This document shows positions 42,846-54,229 of a DNA stretch of 54,429 bases, in pieces. The notes below the pieces were generated by a model. The model made no database searches. It was not told the origin of the DNA and saw only the letters and a list, made by a program, of their open reading frames with translations. The translations under genes were made by a program, and so were the position numbers. This DNA comes from Bacteroidales bacterium (lineage in GTDB: Bacteria; Bacteroidota; Bacteroidia; Bacteroidales; UBA12170), in NCBI GenBank assembly GCA_027858955.1, contig JAQIBR010000183.1, positions 1-54,429 of the forward strand, given 5' to 3'. The stretch's first letter is position 1, and each line of letters begins with the position of its first letter.

Positions 42846-45116
42846 TTATTTATTTTTATAAGAAGCATTGATGCTTGCAATCATAGCAATATCAACAATT
42901 TCGTCAACAGAACTACTCAATTGAAGAATGTGTGCTGATTTTTTAAATCCATTTAGAATAGGTCCAATTACTTTATAATCGGTTGTTGATTGCATTAATT
43001 TATACGCAATATTTCCTGATGATAAATTTGGAAAAATCAAGGTATTAGCACCTGTTTCGGCTAATTTTGAGAAAGGGAACTTGCGTTTTAGAAGATCTTT
43101 ATTTAATGCAAAATTAGCTTGCATTTCGCCGTCCACTATCAAATCGGGATGATTTTTATGCAAATATGCAGCAATATCGCGCATAGTATTAGGTGAAAAA
43201 CCTTCATTTGATCCAAAATTAGAATAAGAAAGCAAGGCAATTCTAGGCTCTATACCAAATTGACGAATTGATTCGGCCGTTTGAAGTGTAATCTCGACCA
43301 ACTGCTCAAAAGTTGGGTTTTTATTTACTGTTGTATCTGCAAGGAATAAGGGCCCTTTTTTTGAAAGGAAAATGTACATTCCAGAAACTAATTTGGCATT
43401 TTCGGCTTTGCCAATTACTTGTAATGCAGGACGAATTGCATCTGGATAGTTTTTCGTATGCCCAGAAACCATACCATCTGCTATATTGGATTCAACCATG
43501 CCAGGAGCAAAATAGGACCTATGCTTCATTTTATCCGATGCATCTTCAAACTTCATCCCTTTCCGTTTACGTTTTTCGAATAATAATTCGGCGAACTGAG
43601 TCCTTAATTTTAGTTGATCGTCAGCCTTTGGGTCGATTATCTCAATATTATCAATCTCCAAATTATTTTCATGTGCAATTTTTAAAATTGTTTCTCTATT
43701 ACCTAATAAAATAGGTATTATCATCTTTTCGTTAATAAGAATTTCTGCGGCTTTCAACATTTTATAGTTTTCGGCATCGGCAAATACGATTCGTTTAACG
43801 TTCTTTTTAGCTTTTTCTTTTATCTGACGTAATAGAGGATTGCCTATGCCTAGGCGCATACGCAAAGTTTCTTTGTATGCATTCCAGTCTTCAGTTGGAT
43901 TTTTTGCGATACCAGAATCCATAGCTGCTTTAGCAACTGCAGGTGCAACGGTTTCAATCAAACGAGGATCAGTAGGTTTAGGAATTAAATAATCTATACC
44001 AAATGTCAGATTTCCACTGTGAAATGCTTGATTTACTTCTTCAGGAACTGGCTCTTTAGCAAGTGCGGCAATTGCATAAGCTGCGGCCAATTTCATCTCT
44101 TCATTAATGCCAGTGGCACGAACATCAAGTGCGCCTCTGAATATATAGGGGAAACCTAAAACATTGTTAATCTGATTTGGATAATCAGAGCGTCCAGTTG
44201 CCATGATAACATCTTTACGAACAGCATGGGCATCTTCAAAAGTGATTTCTGGATTAGGATTGGCTAGTGCAAAAACAATAGGGTTCTTATTCATGCTTTT
44301 GAGCATTTCCTGCTTTAAAACACCCGCTACCGAAAGGCCTAAAAACATATCGGCTCCGACAATTGCTTCTGCTAAAGTATTTAAATCTCTGTCCGTTGCA
44401 AATTCTTTCTTTTCAAGGCTTAGGCTGGGTCTGTCGCTTCGGATAACTCCTCTGCTATCACACATCACTATATTTTCAGGCCTAACGCCTAATTTTTTGT
44501 AAAGTCGCGTGCAGGAAATTGCTGAAGCTCCGGCACCATTTACAACAACAATAATATCTTCAATTTTTTTACCTACTACTTCCATTGCATTTAGCAAACC
44601 AGCAGAAGAAATAATGGCAGTACCATGTTGGTCGTCATGCATTAATGGAATGTTCAACTCTTTTTTCAAGCGGCGCTCAATTTCGAAACATTCTGGAGCT
44701 TTAATATCCTCAAGATTGATACCACCAAAAGTAGGAGCAATCATTTTAACTGTTTCAATAAACTTATCTATGTCTTTGGTGTCAACTTCAATATCAAAAA
44801 CATCAATATCGGCATAAATCTTAAACAGAAGACCTTTGCCTTCCATTACAGGCTTTCCTGCCTGTGCGCCAATATCGCCTAATCCCAAAACGGCTGTTCC
44901 GTTCGAAATAACGGCAACTAAATTTCCTATAGCAGTATATTTATATACATCTTCAGGATTTTTTTCAATTTCTAAACAAGGTTCTGCAACTCCTGGAGAA
45001 TATGCAAGCGATAAATCGCGTTGCGTGGAATGTGCAGTTGTGGGAATAACTTCTATTTTTCCTGGTCTTCCTTCACTATGATACTTTAGAGCATCACTTT
45101 TAAATAAATTATCCAT
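42846..45116 (-). CDS. maeB: NADP-dependent malic enzyme with phosphotransacetylase-like domain
   Basis: A 756-residue fusion. The N-terminal malic enzyme (about 1-420) shows [21 protein letters not shown] and the Rossmann VVNGAGASA. The C-terminal phosphate acetyl/butaryltransferase-like domain (about 430-756) begins KRIVFADAE and includes [13 protein letters not shown]. This is the MaeB arrangement, in which the extra domain is catalytically inactive and senses acetyl-CoA. It converts malate to pyruvate and CO2, feeding or balancing the PEPCK node. It has its own TATCTTTG promoter box and a terminator. Confidence 0.95.
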   Translation of the reverse strand: MDNLFKSDALKYHSEGRPGKIEVIPTTAHSTQRDLSLAYSPGVAEPCLEIEKNPEDVYKYTAIGNLVAVISNGTAVLGLGDIGAQAGKPVMEGKGLLFKIYADIDVFDIEVDTKDIDKFIETVKMIAPTFGGINLEDIKAPECFEIERRLKKELNIPLMHDDQHGTAIISSAGLLNAMEVVGKKIEDIIVVVNGAGASAISCTRLYKKLGVRPENIVMCDSRGVIRSDRPSLSLEKKEFATDRDLNTLAEAIVGADMFLGLSVAGVLKQEMLKSMNKNPIVFALANPNPEITFEDAHAVRKDVIMATGRSDYPNQINNVLGFPYIFRGALDVRATGINEEMKLAAAYAIAALAKEPVPEEVNQAFHSGNLTFGIDYLIPKPTDPRLIETVAPAVAKAAMDSGIAKNPTEDWNAYKETLRMRLGIGNPLLRQIKEKAKKNVKRIVFADAENYKMLKAAEILINEKMIIPILLGNRETILKIAHENNLEIDNIEIIDPKADDQLKLRTQFAELLFEKRKRKGMKFEDASDKMKHRSYFAPGMVESNIADGMVSGHTKNYPDAIRPALQVIGKAENAKLVSGMYIFLSKKGPLFLADTTVNKNPTFEQLVEITLQTAESIRQFGIEPRIALLSYSNFGSNEGFSPNTMRDIAAYLHKNHPDLIVDGEMQANFALNKDLLKRKFPFSKLAETGANTLIFPNLSSGNIAYKLMQSTTDYKVIGPILNGFKKSAHILQLSSSVDEIVDIAMIASINASYKNK

Positions 45117-45148
45117 AATAAAATTTTTAGGGCTATATTGTGTTTATG

Positions 45149-45156
45149 CAAAGATA
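45149..45156 (-). promoter_or_regulatory. -7 box TATCTTTG for maeB
   Basis: Minus-strand perfect match, 32 bases upstream of the maeB ATG. Confidence 0.65.
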
Positions 45157-45403
45157 CATTGTTTATTAAATAACAAGGTTAAAATCAAAGAAATATATTA
45201 AGTTTTTGTACGAAAGAGATCAGTTATCTTAAAGCATCTTGATATAAATTTTATTAATATAAACCTGATTTCTTGCGAATTGATTTATAAATAACTCATA
45301 TAGTTTTTGAACAATGGAATCTTAATTTCATAAATTATTTTAGACCTAAGGCCTCTCAGATTATTAGTATTTTTACTGCATAAAGAATTAATTAAAAAAA
45401 AGG

Positions 45404-45988
45404 ATGTTCGAATATTTAAACGGAAAACTAATCGAAAAAAATCCCGCCTATGTCATTATTGATTGTCAAGGTGTTGGTTATTTTGTAAATATCTCATTAA
45501 ATACTTTTTCGGCTTTGCCTGATAAGGAGAGTTGCAAATTGTTTATACATTTTATTGTTCGAGAAGATGCTCAGATTTTGTACGGCTTTGCAGATGATTT
45601 TGAGCGCAATGTTTTTCGCAATCTTTTAGGTGTATCAGGTGTTGGAGCATCAACTGCCCGTATGATTTTATCTACTTTGACAGCCAATGAAGTAATAGAT
45701 GCAATTGCACGTGGAGATGTGAGTTTGCTTAAATCAGTTAAAGGCATTGGTTTAAAATCGGCACAAAGAATTATTATTGACTTAAAAGGCAAGCTTGATA
45801 TGACTGCAGATGAGAACAGTATTTTGTCTTTTGCGCACAATAGCTTGAAAGAAGAAGCGTTATCAGGTTTAGTAGTTTTAGGATTCAGTAAACAAATGGC
45901 TGAAAAAGGCATTGAGAAAGTATTAAAAGCCCATCCTGAAATTGAACGTGTTGAGCAATTGATTAAAGACGTTTTGAAATTAATGTAA
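45404..45988 (+). CDS. ruvA: Holliday junction DNA helicase subunit RuvA
   Basis: A 194-residue tetrameric junction-binding protein. Domain I is a small beta-barrel (MFEYLNGKLIEKNPAYVIID). Domain II has the two helix-hairpin-helix motifs LLGVSGVGASTARMIL and VKGIGLKSAQRIIIDLKGK. The C-terminal domain III (about 150-194) binds RuvB. It works with RuvB and RuvC, which are not in this window, in recombination and replication-fork repair. sprA follows after 19 bases, a pairing I recall from other Bacteroidota. Confidence 0.97.
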   Translation: MFEYLNGKLIEKNPAYVIIDCQGVGYFVNISLNTFSALPDKESCKLFIHFIVREDAQILYGFADDFERNVFRNLLGVSGVGASTARMILSTLTANEVIDAIARGDVSLLKSVKGIGLKSAQRIIIDLKGKLDMTADENSILSFAHNSLKEEALSGLVVLGFSKQMAEKGIEKVLKAHPEIERVEQLIKDVLKLM

Positions 45989-46007
45989 ATGAATATTTTG
46001 CCAATGC

Positions 46008-49000
46008 TTGGCACTAATAAAACGGTTTGTTTTGAGGATAAAGACTGGAACATCCATACATAGATTCGTTTTTCTGTTTGTCTTTTTTCAGATTATAAGT
46101 CCTCTATTAAGGGCTGAACATCTTGAAAAAAGCAATATAGAGATTAATTTTTCGATGGCTAACTTGCCATTATTCGCCGATACTTCAAATTCTGATACAA
46201 CTTCTTTAATTTACCCTTTACCACAAGATAAAAGCGTTTTATATCTTGGGGCATCTCCTCAAAGCTCATTGTATTTAAGCAATCCCCTAAACATACAAAA
46301 TCAATTCGTTTTTGATCCGATTAGAGGTCAATATGTTTTTACCAGTAAAATGGGAGACTTAAATTACCGCCCTTCTCAAATATTAGATTTGGATGAATAT
46401 CGTGCTTTTGAAGCCAACCAAGCCTTACACGATTATTGGAAACAAAAAGCCAGTGAAAGAACTGATGCTGGACAACAAGGCGGAATACCAAAAATTCATG
46501 TAGGAGGTGCAGCTTTTGAACGAATTTTTGGAAGTAATACAATAGATATTCGTCCACAAGGATCGGCAGAACTACTATTTGGTGTAGTAAATAACAAACG
46601 CGAAGATCCTGCTTTAAATGTCCGCCAGCAAAGCACAACGAATTTTGATTTTCAGCAAAAAATCCAATTGAATGTTTCGGCTAAGATTGGTGATAAAATT
46701 GAATTTAAAGTCAATTACAATACTGAAGCCACCTTCGATTTTGAGAATAAGCTCAAACTAAAATACGAAGGTAAAGAAGATGAAATAATTCAATTGATAG
46801 AAGCGGGTGATGTTAATTTGCCCCTTACTAGTACGCTTATTCAGGGTAGCCAGAGTTTGTTTGGAGTAAAATCAAAACTTAGGTTTGGAAAAACGACCAT
46901 TACTTCAGTTTTCTCAGAACAGAAAAGTGAATCATCTTCAATAACTGTTCAAGGCGGAGGTCAAAAAAATGATTTTCGAATGAAAATTGATGAATACGAA
47001 GAGAATCGACATTTTTTCTTATCAAAATACTTTCGTAATAATTATGAACGTGCACTTAGTGAATTACCTATTATTAACTCCAATATAAATATTACCAAAA
47101 TTGAAGTTTGGGTAACCAATGTTGGTGCCCCTTTAACTGAAAATCGCAACATTCTTGCTCTGCAGGATTTAGGTGAAAATCAGCCTTACAATCCTTTGTT
47201 TAGCACCTTAACTTCTCTGCCTTATCCATTTAATGAAGTTAATAATTTAAAACAAGTTATCGATACAAGCCGCGTTAGAAGTATAAGTAATATTACATCT
47301 TATCTTCAGAGCGGAAACCTAAACCTTGTTTCAGGAATCGATTACGAAAAAGTTGAATTAGCAAGAAAGTTAAGAACTTCAGAATATACTTTGAACCGTA
47401 AACTGGGTTTTATTTCACTGAATACTCGCATTAATCCCGATCAGATATTAGCTGTTTCTTATCAATATACTGTTATTGGTGATCAAAAAATATATCAGGT
47501 TGGTGAGTTTTCAGATCAGGGTGTTGTAGCTCCAAATACTTTGTTGGTAAAGCTGATTAAAAGCACTGCCACAAATACTCAAATTGATTTGTGGAAGTTG
47601 ATGATGAAAAACGTCTATAATATTGGCGCCTATCAAGTTAATAGAGAAGATTTTGCTTTAAATATTTTATATACAGGTGGTGATGATGGCGTACCCAAAG
47701 GTTATTTAGCCGAAGGTCCTGATGCTGTTAAAGGAATAAACCTATTAGAGGTTATGAAGTTTGATCGCCTCGATCGACAATTAAATCCTTCCGCCGATGG
47801 TGTATTTGACTTTATTGATCAGGCAGCTGTAAATGGTGGTACTATTCAGGCATCGAATGGTCGAGTATTTTTCCCTATGCTTGAACCTTTTGGTCAGTAT
47901 TTACGCACTCAATTAGCCAATAATGCTCTTGCTGATTTTTATTGTTACGACTCACTTTATACGCTTACGAAATCGGGAGCTCAACAATATCCGGCCAAAA
48001 ATAAATTCATATTAGATGGTTCATTTAAATCATCTACTGGTTCCGAAATAGCTTTAAATGCCTTAAACGTTCCTCAGGGTTCTGTAAAAGTAACTGCCGG
48101 AGGAATTCCTTTGGTCGAGAATGTGGATTATACTATAGATTATACTCTTGGTCGCGTTAGAATTATCAACGAAGGTATTTTAAGTTCAGGTACACCAATT
48201 AATATTTCTATGGAAAGCACTGCTGCATTTAGCTTGCAGACCAAAAGAATGGTTGGAACACATATCGATTACGATTGGAGTAAAAATCTGCATTTAGGCG
48301 GTACTTTTCTCAACCTTAGCGAAAAACCCATTACACAAAAAACAAATATTGGTGACGATCCTATTAATAATACAATTTACGGTTTTGATGTCAGCTATCA
48401 GCAGGAGTCAAGATGGATTACAAAAATGGTTGATAAATTGCCTTTTATTGAAACTGATGCACCTTCAACTGTAACTTTTAATGGTGAGTTTGCACACTTT
48501 TTACCAGGTCATTCCAGAACTATCGGCACAGACGGCACTTCATATATTGATGATTTTGAGGGTACTAAATCAACTATCGATTTAAAAATGGTTTCTCGTT
48601 GGGCTATGGCAAGTACTCCACAAGGACAAACTCAAGCCGGAATGTTTCCTGAAGCAGGAATAGGTTCAGGTTTAATGTATGGAATGAATCGAGCTAAGTT
48701 GGCGTGGTATATAATCGACCCTTTGTTTTACGATCAGGGTAATCTCCGCCCTCCAAATATTAATGCTCAAGAATTATCTAAAGATTATGTAAGACAGGTG
48801 CTCGAAAAAGAGGTTTTTCCAGCAAAAGAAACACCTAATGGATATCCTAGTAATATTCCTATATTTAATTTGGCATTTTATCCCAATGAGCGTGGATCAT
48901 ACAATTATGATGTTGATGCTGTACCGGGATTAACTTCAGGAATCGATGCTTTTGGTAATCTTAAAAAACCTGAAACGCGTTGGGGCGGTATAATGCGACA

Positions 49001-52000
49001 AATTGAAACATCTGATTTTGAGGCAACTAATATCGAGTATATCGAATTTTGGATGATGGATCCGTTCAGCAATGATCCAAACAGCCAAGGCGGACAGTTG
49101 TATTTTAATTTGGGGGATGTATCGGAAGATATTTTGCGAGATTCGCGAAAAGCATATGAAAACGGATTACCAATCTCAGAAGTCATAGAAGATGTAGATA
49201 CAACAATTTGGGGGAGAATTCCAGTTCTTCAATCTCTTGTTGATGCTTTTGATAATCAACCTGAATCGCGCCCATATCAGGATGTCGGTTTTGATGGATT
49301 AAGCGATGATGATGAGCGCAATTTCTTTCAGAATGTATATTTAAACAAAATCAATTCTCAATATGGCTTGAGCTCACAAGCATTTACTCAGGCAAATACT
49401 GATCCTTCTGCCGATAATTTTCATTATTTCCGTGGAACCGATTTTGACGATAATGATCAATACAGCAGCATTTTAGAGCGATATAAAAAATATAACGGCC
49501 CTGAAGGAAACAGTCCTGCATCTGAGTTCAGCAACGAAGCTTATCCTACTTTGGCAACCACTTTGCCGGATGTGGAGGATATTAATCGTGACAATACTCT
49601 TAGTGAAGCAGAACGTTATTATCAATATGCAATAGATTTGCATCCTGATAATATGGAAATCGGTAAAAGCTTTATTACCGATATTCGTGAAGGAAATGGT
49701 TCAACAGAGAAAGAAAACGGCGATCCTATTTATACCAAATGGTATCAATTCAAAGTCCCTGTGCGAAGTCCAAGTAAAGTAGTAGGAGCAATAAACGATT
49801 TCAAATCCATTCGCTTTATACGTATGTTTATGAAAGGGTTCGAAGAGCCAAAAGTGCTTCGCTTTGCAACTTTGGAATTGGTTCGAAGCGATTGGCGACG
49901 TTATCGCTACGATTTACTTAGCCCGGGAGAATATATACCTAATGATATTCAAAGTGAGACTGTTTTTGATGTGGCGGCAGTAAATATTGAAGAAAATGGC
50001 AGCCGTTATCCAATTCCGTATGTTATTCCACCGGGAATAGAACGTGAAATAAATATTGGAACTACCAATTTACAAAGACGAAATGAGCAGGCAATGCAGA
50101 TTGTGAGTTGCGATTTATTGGATGGAGATGCAAGAGCGACCTTTAAAACAGTTGATTTTGATTTCAGACGATATAAAAAATTAAAAATGTTTGTTCACGC
50201 CGAAAAAATGCGGTCGGATGATAAGCTTGATGATGGAGATCTGACAATATTTTTACGTTTGGGAGCAGATTTTACCGAAAATTATTACGAATATGAAATC
50301 CCTCTCCAACTAACCGATTGGGGAACTTCTGATCCTGAAGCCATTTGGCCTGAATCTAATCGATTTGATATTGATTTGGAGCGTTTGGTTGATGTAAAAT
50401 TAAATCGAAATATTGCTGAAAGGGAGAGTGTAAGTATTCTCAACACGGGCTCTCTTTATTCCGAAATAGATGGCGTAAATAAAATTACAGTAAAAGGATC
50501 GCCAAGCTTAAGCGATGTAAAAGCGATAATGATTGGAGTTAGAAATCCTAAAAAAACGAGTGTAAATAGTTTGGATGATGGATTGCCAAAATGTGCAGAA
50601 ATTTGGATAAACGAATTACGTGTAAGCGATTTTGATAATAAATCGGCCTGGGCAGCAACTGCCAGAGCAAAGATTGATTTGGCCGATTTAGGAAATGTAA
50701 TTATCTCAGGAGCAAAAAGTACCGCTGGCTTTGGAGGTTTGGAAAGCGGAATTACTCAGCGACAGCTAGATGATATAACTAATTTGGATGTAGCAACAAA
50801 TTTGGAAATTGGAAAATTTTTCCCTGAAAAATGGGGAATTCGTATTCCTATGCATTTCGATTATTCTGAGAGTAAACTCGATCCTGAATTCAATCCTCTT
50901 GATCCTGATATTAATTTTACAAAGGACTTAGAAAGTTATCCGACCAAATCGCAAAGTGATTCGGCACGATCTGTTGCACAGGATTTTACATTACGAAAAA
51001 ACATCAATTTTATAAATGTACGAAAAGATCGCACTGGCTCAAATATGAGTAAAATTCGTGCTTACGATTTAGAAAATTTTGATCTTTCTTTTTCTTATTC
51101 TGAAGTATTTCATCGTAATATTGATATTGAATACCATTTGAAAAAGGCCTATCGTGGAGGATTAGGATATAATGTGAACTTCAATCCTAAACCTATAGAA
51201 CCTTTTAAAAGAGTTAAATTTTTAAGTGGTAAAAATTGGCGCATTATTAGAGATTTCAATTTCTATCTAAAACCACGGCTGTTTACTTTCCGAACAGATA
51301 TTAATAGGGAGTATGAAGATAAAAAGTTGCGCAATAAAAGCATTGGAGATATACCTATTCGCTGGACTTGGAGTAAACGATTCGACTGGAATCGTTCCTA
51401 TAATCTGCGTTTCGATTTAACTCGAAGCATTAAACTAGATTATAATGCAAAAGCAAGTGCTTTTATAAATGAACCTGAAGGGCGCATCGATCGCTCCGAT
51501 GATCAGTATATGATAGAATATCGTGATTTTGTTCTAAATAGTGTTTATTCAGGTGGCAAGATGAATCAGTTTGATCAAACTACAGGTCTAAATTATACTT
51601 TACCCATCAATAAAATACCTTTATTCAATTGGGTAAATGCAACGGCACGTTATCAAAGTGAATACCATTGGATTGCATCGCCTTTGAGTTTGCAGGATCG
51701 CTTTGGAAACAGCATCGAAAACTCAAGTTCAATACAGCTTAATGGAACCTTTAGGATAAGTAATTTATACGCAAAAATCCCTTACCTAAAAAAATTAGGT
51801 AGGCCAAGTAGAGCATCCAACCGTCGTCCTAAGCCTAATCAAAGAGACCAACAAGCACAAAGTTCACAAAAAGAAAAACTATCCGTAAAATTTCTAAACG
51901 AAAGTTTGAAAGTGTTGATGATGTGGAAAGACGCTTCCATAACTTATTCTGAAAACAAGGGAAATTATTTGCCGGGATTTATTCCCGAACCAGATTTGTT

Positions 52001-53267
52001 AGGAAATAACTGGTCGAAAATGGCTCCTGGTTTGGGCTATGTTTTTGGGTTGGAAAACGATATTCGTTATCAAGCGGGAATAAATGGCTGGTTATCAACT
52101 GATTCTGCACAAAACCAGATGAGTTTGAATAAAGAGAGCACGGATTTGAATATTAGAGCAACATTAGAACCGATTAAGGATTTTAGGATAGAAGTATCTG
52201 CAACTCGCACTTCGACCAACTCTTCAGAGGATTATTATAAATGGTCGGATGATGATTTTAGCTTTCAGTCGTTTGCGGCTATGGAGAGAGGCAGCTTTAG
52301 TATGTCTTTTTTGACAATCGGTACGGCTTTTAAGAAAATAAATAAAGATAATAGCTCTGAGCCTTACGACAATATGCGTGCCTATCGTCTTCCGATAGCA
52401 GAACGATTAGCACAAGAAAATTTAAATTGGACAGGTTTGTATAACGATTCTACCGGTTTTCCGGTGGGTTATGGATCTACTTCGCAAGATGTTATTCACG
52501 GTGCTTTTTTGGCAGCTTATACAGGCAAAACACCGCGAAACATTAAGCTTGGATATTTTCCTGCAATACCCTTGCCCAATTGGCGATTTACGTATAAAGG
52601 ACTGTCAAATATTCCGCTTCTCAAGAAATGGTTTAAGAATATTACTATTTCACATGCTTATCGTTCATCCTATAATATTGGCTCTTATGTTTCCAATATT
52701 CAATATCAGGAATCTAACGGTTTTGCTTCGGCCTTAAACGATAATTATGATTTTAATACAAAATACGATATTGCCTTACTGTCTATTACAGAGCAATTTA
52801 GTCCTTTAATCCGATTGAATGCCACTTTGAATAATAGTATGTTGGTGAATGTGGAGATAAAGCGTTCACGTAATTTGGCATTGAGTTTTGTAAATAATCA
52901 GCTAACTGAAGTTATTAGTCAGGAATATATTGTGGGAATTGGTTATCGATTAAAGGGTCTTAAACTGAAGTTTTCTAATCTTGGCAGCAATAGCAAACAA
53001 CAAGTTAATAGCGATTTGAATCTAAAAGCTGATTTTTCACTTCGTGATAACAGAACTATTTTGAGACGAATTGACCAAAACATCGATCAGGTTTCTTCCG
53101 GGCAAAAGGTGATGTCGATAAACTTTTCGGCAGACTATATGATGAGCCAAAGAATGACTTTGCGTTTTTATTACGATCAGGTTATTAATAATCCTTATAT
53201 GGCAAATCAATACCGTAATTCTACAACTAATGGCGGTATTAGTATGCGGTTTACGCTGGCGCAGTAG
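46008..53267 (+). CDS. sprA: cell-surface protein SprA, type IX translocon
   Basis: A giant 2419-residue outer-membrane protein, the pore of the type IX secretion system, also needed for gliding in motile members. A signal-like segment precedes LRAEH near residue 37. Family signatures are DIRPQGSAELLFGVVNNKR near 180-198 and QIQLNVSAKIGD-type strands, followed by many strand-like segments and aromatic barrel motifs to the end. The frame has no ATG near its start: TTG at 46008 or TTG at 46029 are the available initiation codons, the latter giving a cleaner signal peptide. Length is close to known SprA (about 2400). Its presence implies the organism secretes proteins through type IX. It lies 19 bases after ruvA. 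Confidence 0.93.
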   Translation: MALIKRFVLRIKTGTSIHRFVFLFVFFQIISPLLRAEHLEKSNIEINFSMANLPLFADTSNSDTTSLIYPLPQDKSVLYLGASPQSSLYLSNPLNIQNQFVFDPIRGQYVFTSKMGDLNYRPSQILDLDEYRAFEANQALHDYWKQKASERTDAGQQGGIPKIHVGGAAFERIFGSNTIDIRPQGSAELLFGVVNNKREDPALNVRQQSTTNFDFQQKIQLNVSAKIGDKIEFKVNYNTEATFDFENKLKLKYEGKEDEIIQLIEAGDVNLPLTSTLIQGSQSLFGVKSKLRFGKTTITSVFSEQKSESSSITVQGGGQKNDFRMKIDEYEENRHFFLSKYFRNNYERALSELPIINSNINITKIEVWVTNVGAPLTENRNILALQDLGENQPYNPLFSTLTSLPYPFNEVNNLKQVIDTSRVRSISNITSYLQSGNLNLVSGIDYEKVELARKLRTSEYTLNRKLGFISLNTRINPDQILAVSYQYTVIGDQKIYQVGEFSDQGVVAPNTLLVKLIKSTATNTQIDLWKLMMKNVYNIGAYQVNREDFALNILYTGGDDGVPKGYLAEGPDAVKGINLLEVMKFDRLDRQLNPSADGVFDFIDQAAVNGGTIQASNGRVFFPMLEPFGQYLRTQLANNALADFYCYDSLYTLTKSGAQQYPAKNKFILDGSFKSSTGSEIALNALNVPQGSVKVTAGGIPLVENVDYTIDYTLGRVRIINEGILSSGTPINISMESTAAFSLQTKRMVGTHIDYDWSKNLHLGGTFLNLSEKPITQKTNIGDDPINNTIYGFDVSYQQESRWITKMVDKLPFIETDAPSTVTFNGEFAHFLPGHSRTIGTDGTSYIDDFEGTKSTIDLKMVSRWAMASTPQGQTQAGMFPEAGIGSGLMYGMNRAKLAWYIIDPLFYDQGNLRPPNINAQELSKDYVRQVLEKEVFPAKETPNGYPSNIPIFNLAFYPNERGSYNYDVDAVPGLTSGIDAFGNLKKPETRWGGIMRQIETSDFEATNIEYIEFWMMDPFSNDPNSQGGQLYFNLGDVSEDILRDSRKAYENGLPISEVIEDVDTTIWGRIPVLQSLVDAFDNQPESRPYQDVGFDGLSDDDERNFFQNVYLNKINSQYGLSSQAFTQANTDPSADNFHYFRGTDFDDNDQYSSILERYKKYNGPEGNSPASEFSNEAYPTLATTLPDVEDINRDNTLSEAERYYQYAIDLHPDNMEIGKSFITDIREGNGSTEKENGDPIYTKWYQFKVPVRSPSKVVGAINDFKSIRFIRMFMKGFEEPKVLRFATLELVRSDWRRYRYDLLSPGEYIPNDIQSETVFDVAAVNIEENGSRYPIPYVIPPGIEREINIGTTNLQRRNEQAMQIVSCDLLDGDARATFKTVDFDFRRYKKLKMFVHAEKMRSDDKLDDGDLTIFLRLGADFTENYYEYEIPLQLTDWGTSDPEAIWPESNRFDIDLERLVDVKLNRNIAERESVSILNTGSLYSEIDGVNKITVKGSPSLSDVKAIMIGVRNPKKTSVNSLDDGLPKCAEIWINELRVSDFDNKSAWAATARAKIDLADLGNVIISGAKSTAGFGGLESGITQRQLDDITNLDVATNLEIGKFFPEKWGIRIPMHFDYSESKLDPEFNPLDPDINFTKDLESYPTKSQSDSARSVAQDFTLRKNINFINVRKDRTGSNMSKIRAYDLENFDLSFSYSEVFHRNIDIEYHLKKAYRGGLGYNVNFNPKPIEPFKRVKFLSGKNWRIIRDFNFYLKPRLFTFRTDINREYEDKKLRNKSIGDIPIRWTWSKRFDWNRSYNLRFDLTRSIKLDYNAKASAFINEPEGRIDRSDDQYMIEYRDFVLNSVYSGGKMNQFDQTTGLNYTLPINKIPLFNWVNATARYQSEYHWIASPLSLQDRFGNSIENSSSIQLNGTFRISNLYAKIPYLKKLGRPSRASNRRPKPNQRDQQAQSSQKEKLSVKFLNESLKVLMMWKDASITYSENKGNYLPGFIPEPDLLGNNWSKMAPGLGYVFGLENDIRYQAGINGWLSTDSAQNQMSLNKESTDLNIRATLEPIKDFRIEVSATRTSTNSSEDYYKWSDDDFSFQSFAAMERGSFSMSFLTIGTAFKKINKDNSSEPYDNMRAYRLPIAERLAQENLNWTGLYNDSTGFPVGYGSTSQDVIHGAFLAAYTGKTPRNIKLGYFPAIPLPNWRFTYKGLSNIPLLKKWFKNITISHAYRSSYNIGSYVSNIQYQESNGFASALNDNYDFNTKYDIALLSITEQFSPLIRLNATLNNSMLVNVEIKRSRNLALSFVNNQLTEVISQEYIVGIGYRLKGLKLKFSNLGSNSKQQVNSDLNLKADFSLRDNRTILRRIDQNIDQVSSGQKVMSINFSADYMMSQRMTLRFYYDQVINNPYMANQYRNSTTNGGISMRFTLAQ

Positions 53268-53374
53268 AAATATGTTGACATTTTAAATAATATAATTGAA
53301 TTGTTTATCAGAGACAAACTTTTATATTCGAATCAGTCAGCTGACGGAAGATTAAATCGAGCGAAACAAAACAT

Positions 53375-53459
53375 GTCATTCCAAGCCCTCTGTCACTTCG
53401 AGCGACAGCGAGAAGTCTCCTTTTTGAACTTTGAGATTTCTCACTCCATTCGTAATGAC
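53375..53459. repeat. palindromic intergenic repeat
   Basis: An outer arm GTCATT (53375-53380) pairs with AATGAC (53454-53459). Inside it GAGAAGTCTC (53410-53419) pairs with GAGATTTCTC (53433-53442) with one G-U. The internal TTCGAGCGACAGCGAGAA resembles the CATTCCGAGC-AGCGAGGAATC repeats scattered through many Bacteroidota genomes. It lies between sprA and the convergent transporter gene. Confidence 0.7.
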
Positions 53460-53493
53460 GAAATGCTTCGTTTGAAATGACTGAGTTTTTGAT

Positions 53494-54183
53494 TTAAAAA
53501 TCCAACTTTTCATTTGCGCTTTTAAGACCAAATTTTTTGCGGAATATCCATACAGATAGATAAACCAGAGGAGTATCTAAAAATGCCACTAAAATTTTAA
53601 ATAAAAAGCCATTTACAAACAAAGCCCAAAAAAGCTTCCATTCAATTACTCCAAAGGAGCATAAAATAAATAGGACAAGGAAAGTATCGATAAACTGAGA
53701 AGCAAATGTAGATCCGTTGTTTCTCAACCACAAATGCTTGCCATTGGTTAGTTTTTTCCAGAAATGAAACAACTGTACATCAATCAATTGAGCTGTTAAA
53801 TATGCAACCATTGATGCACCTACAGCAATAAAAGTAAAACCAAAAACCTGAGAGAAGACAACATCATTGATTGGCGACCAAGAAGTAGCCGAAACATAAT
53901 CGGCCAATATTACAATACCTAAAGTGAAGGCACTTGCCACAAAACCAATCAAAACGACTTGATTTGCCCTTTTTTTACCGTAAATCTCTGAAATAATATC
54001 CGTTACAATAAATGTTATGGGATAGGGTAAAATACCAACCGAAAGCTCAAAAATATGCCAACCAAAAGGCGTCCAAGTGAAGAATTTTTGAAAGATGAGA
54101 TTACTTGTAACTAAAGATGCTAAGAAAATAGCAAGCATAGTAAGAAAAGCCATTTCGGCTTGATATTTCCTTTTAGGATTCAT
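53494..54183 (-). CDS. yhhQ: queuosine precursor transporter (YhhQ family)
   Basis: A 229-residue membrane protein with about six helices. ILPYPITFIVTDIISEIYGKK is the hallmark region of the YhhQ/PF02592 family, and VAYLTAQLIDVQLFHFWKK and NNGSTFASQFIDTFLVL are conserved later. YhhQ imports the 7-deazapurine precursors preQ0/preQ1 used to make queuosine in tRNA. It is convergent with sprA, with a palindromic repeat between them. The other tRNA genes in this window (hisS, tsaB, tadA) are far away. Confidence 0.93.
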   Translation of the reverse strand: MNPKRKYQAEMAFLTMLAIFLASLVTSNLIFQKFFTWTPFGWHIFELSVGILPYPITFIVTDIISEIYGKKRANQVVLIGFVASAFTLGIVILADYVSATSWSPINDVVFSQVFGFTFIAVGASMVAYLTAQLIDVQLFHFWKKLTNGKHLWLRNNGSTFASQFIDTFLVLFILCSFGVIEWKLFWALFVNGFLFKILVAFLDTPLVYLSVWIFRKKFGLKSANEKLDF

Positions 54184-54189
54184 GAGTCG

Positions 54190-54197
54190 TAAAGATA
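54190..54197 (-). promoter_or_regulatory. -7 box TATCTTTA for yhhQ
   Basis: Minus-strand near-match to TAnnTTTG, six bases upstream of the ATG at 54183, which would give an almost leaderless transcript. Confidence 0.35.
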
Positions 54198-54229
54198 TAA
54201 GAATTTATGAGGTAATTAGATGATGTAAG

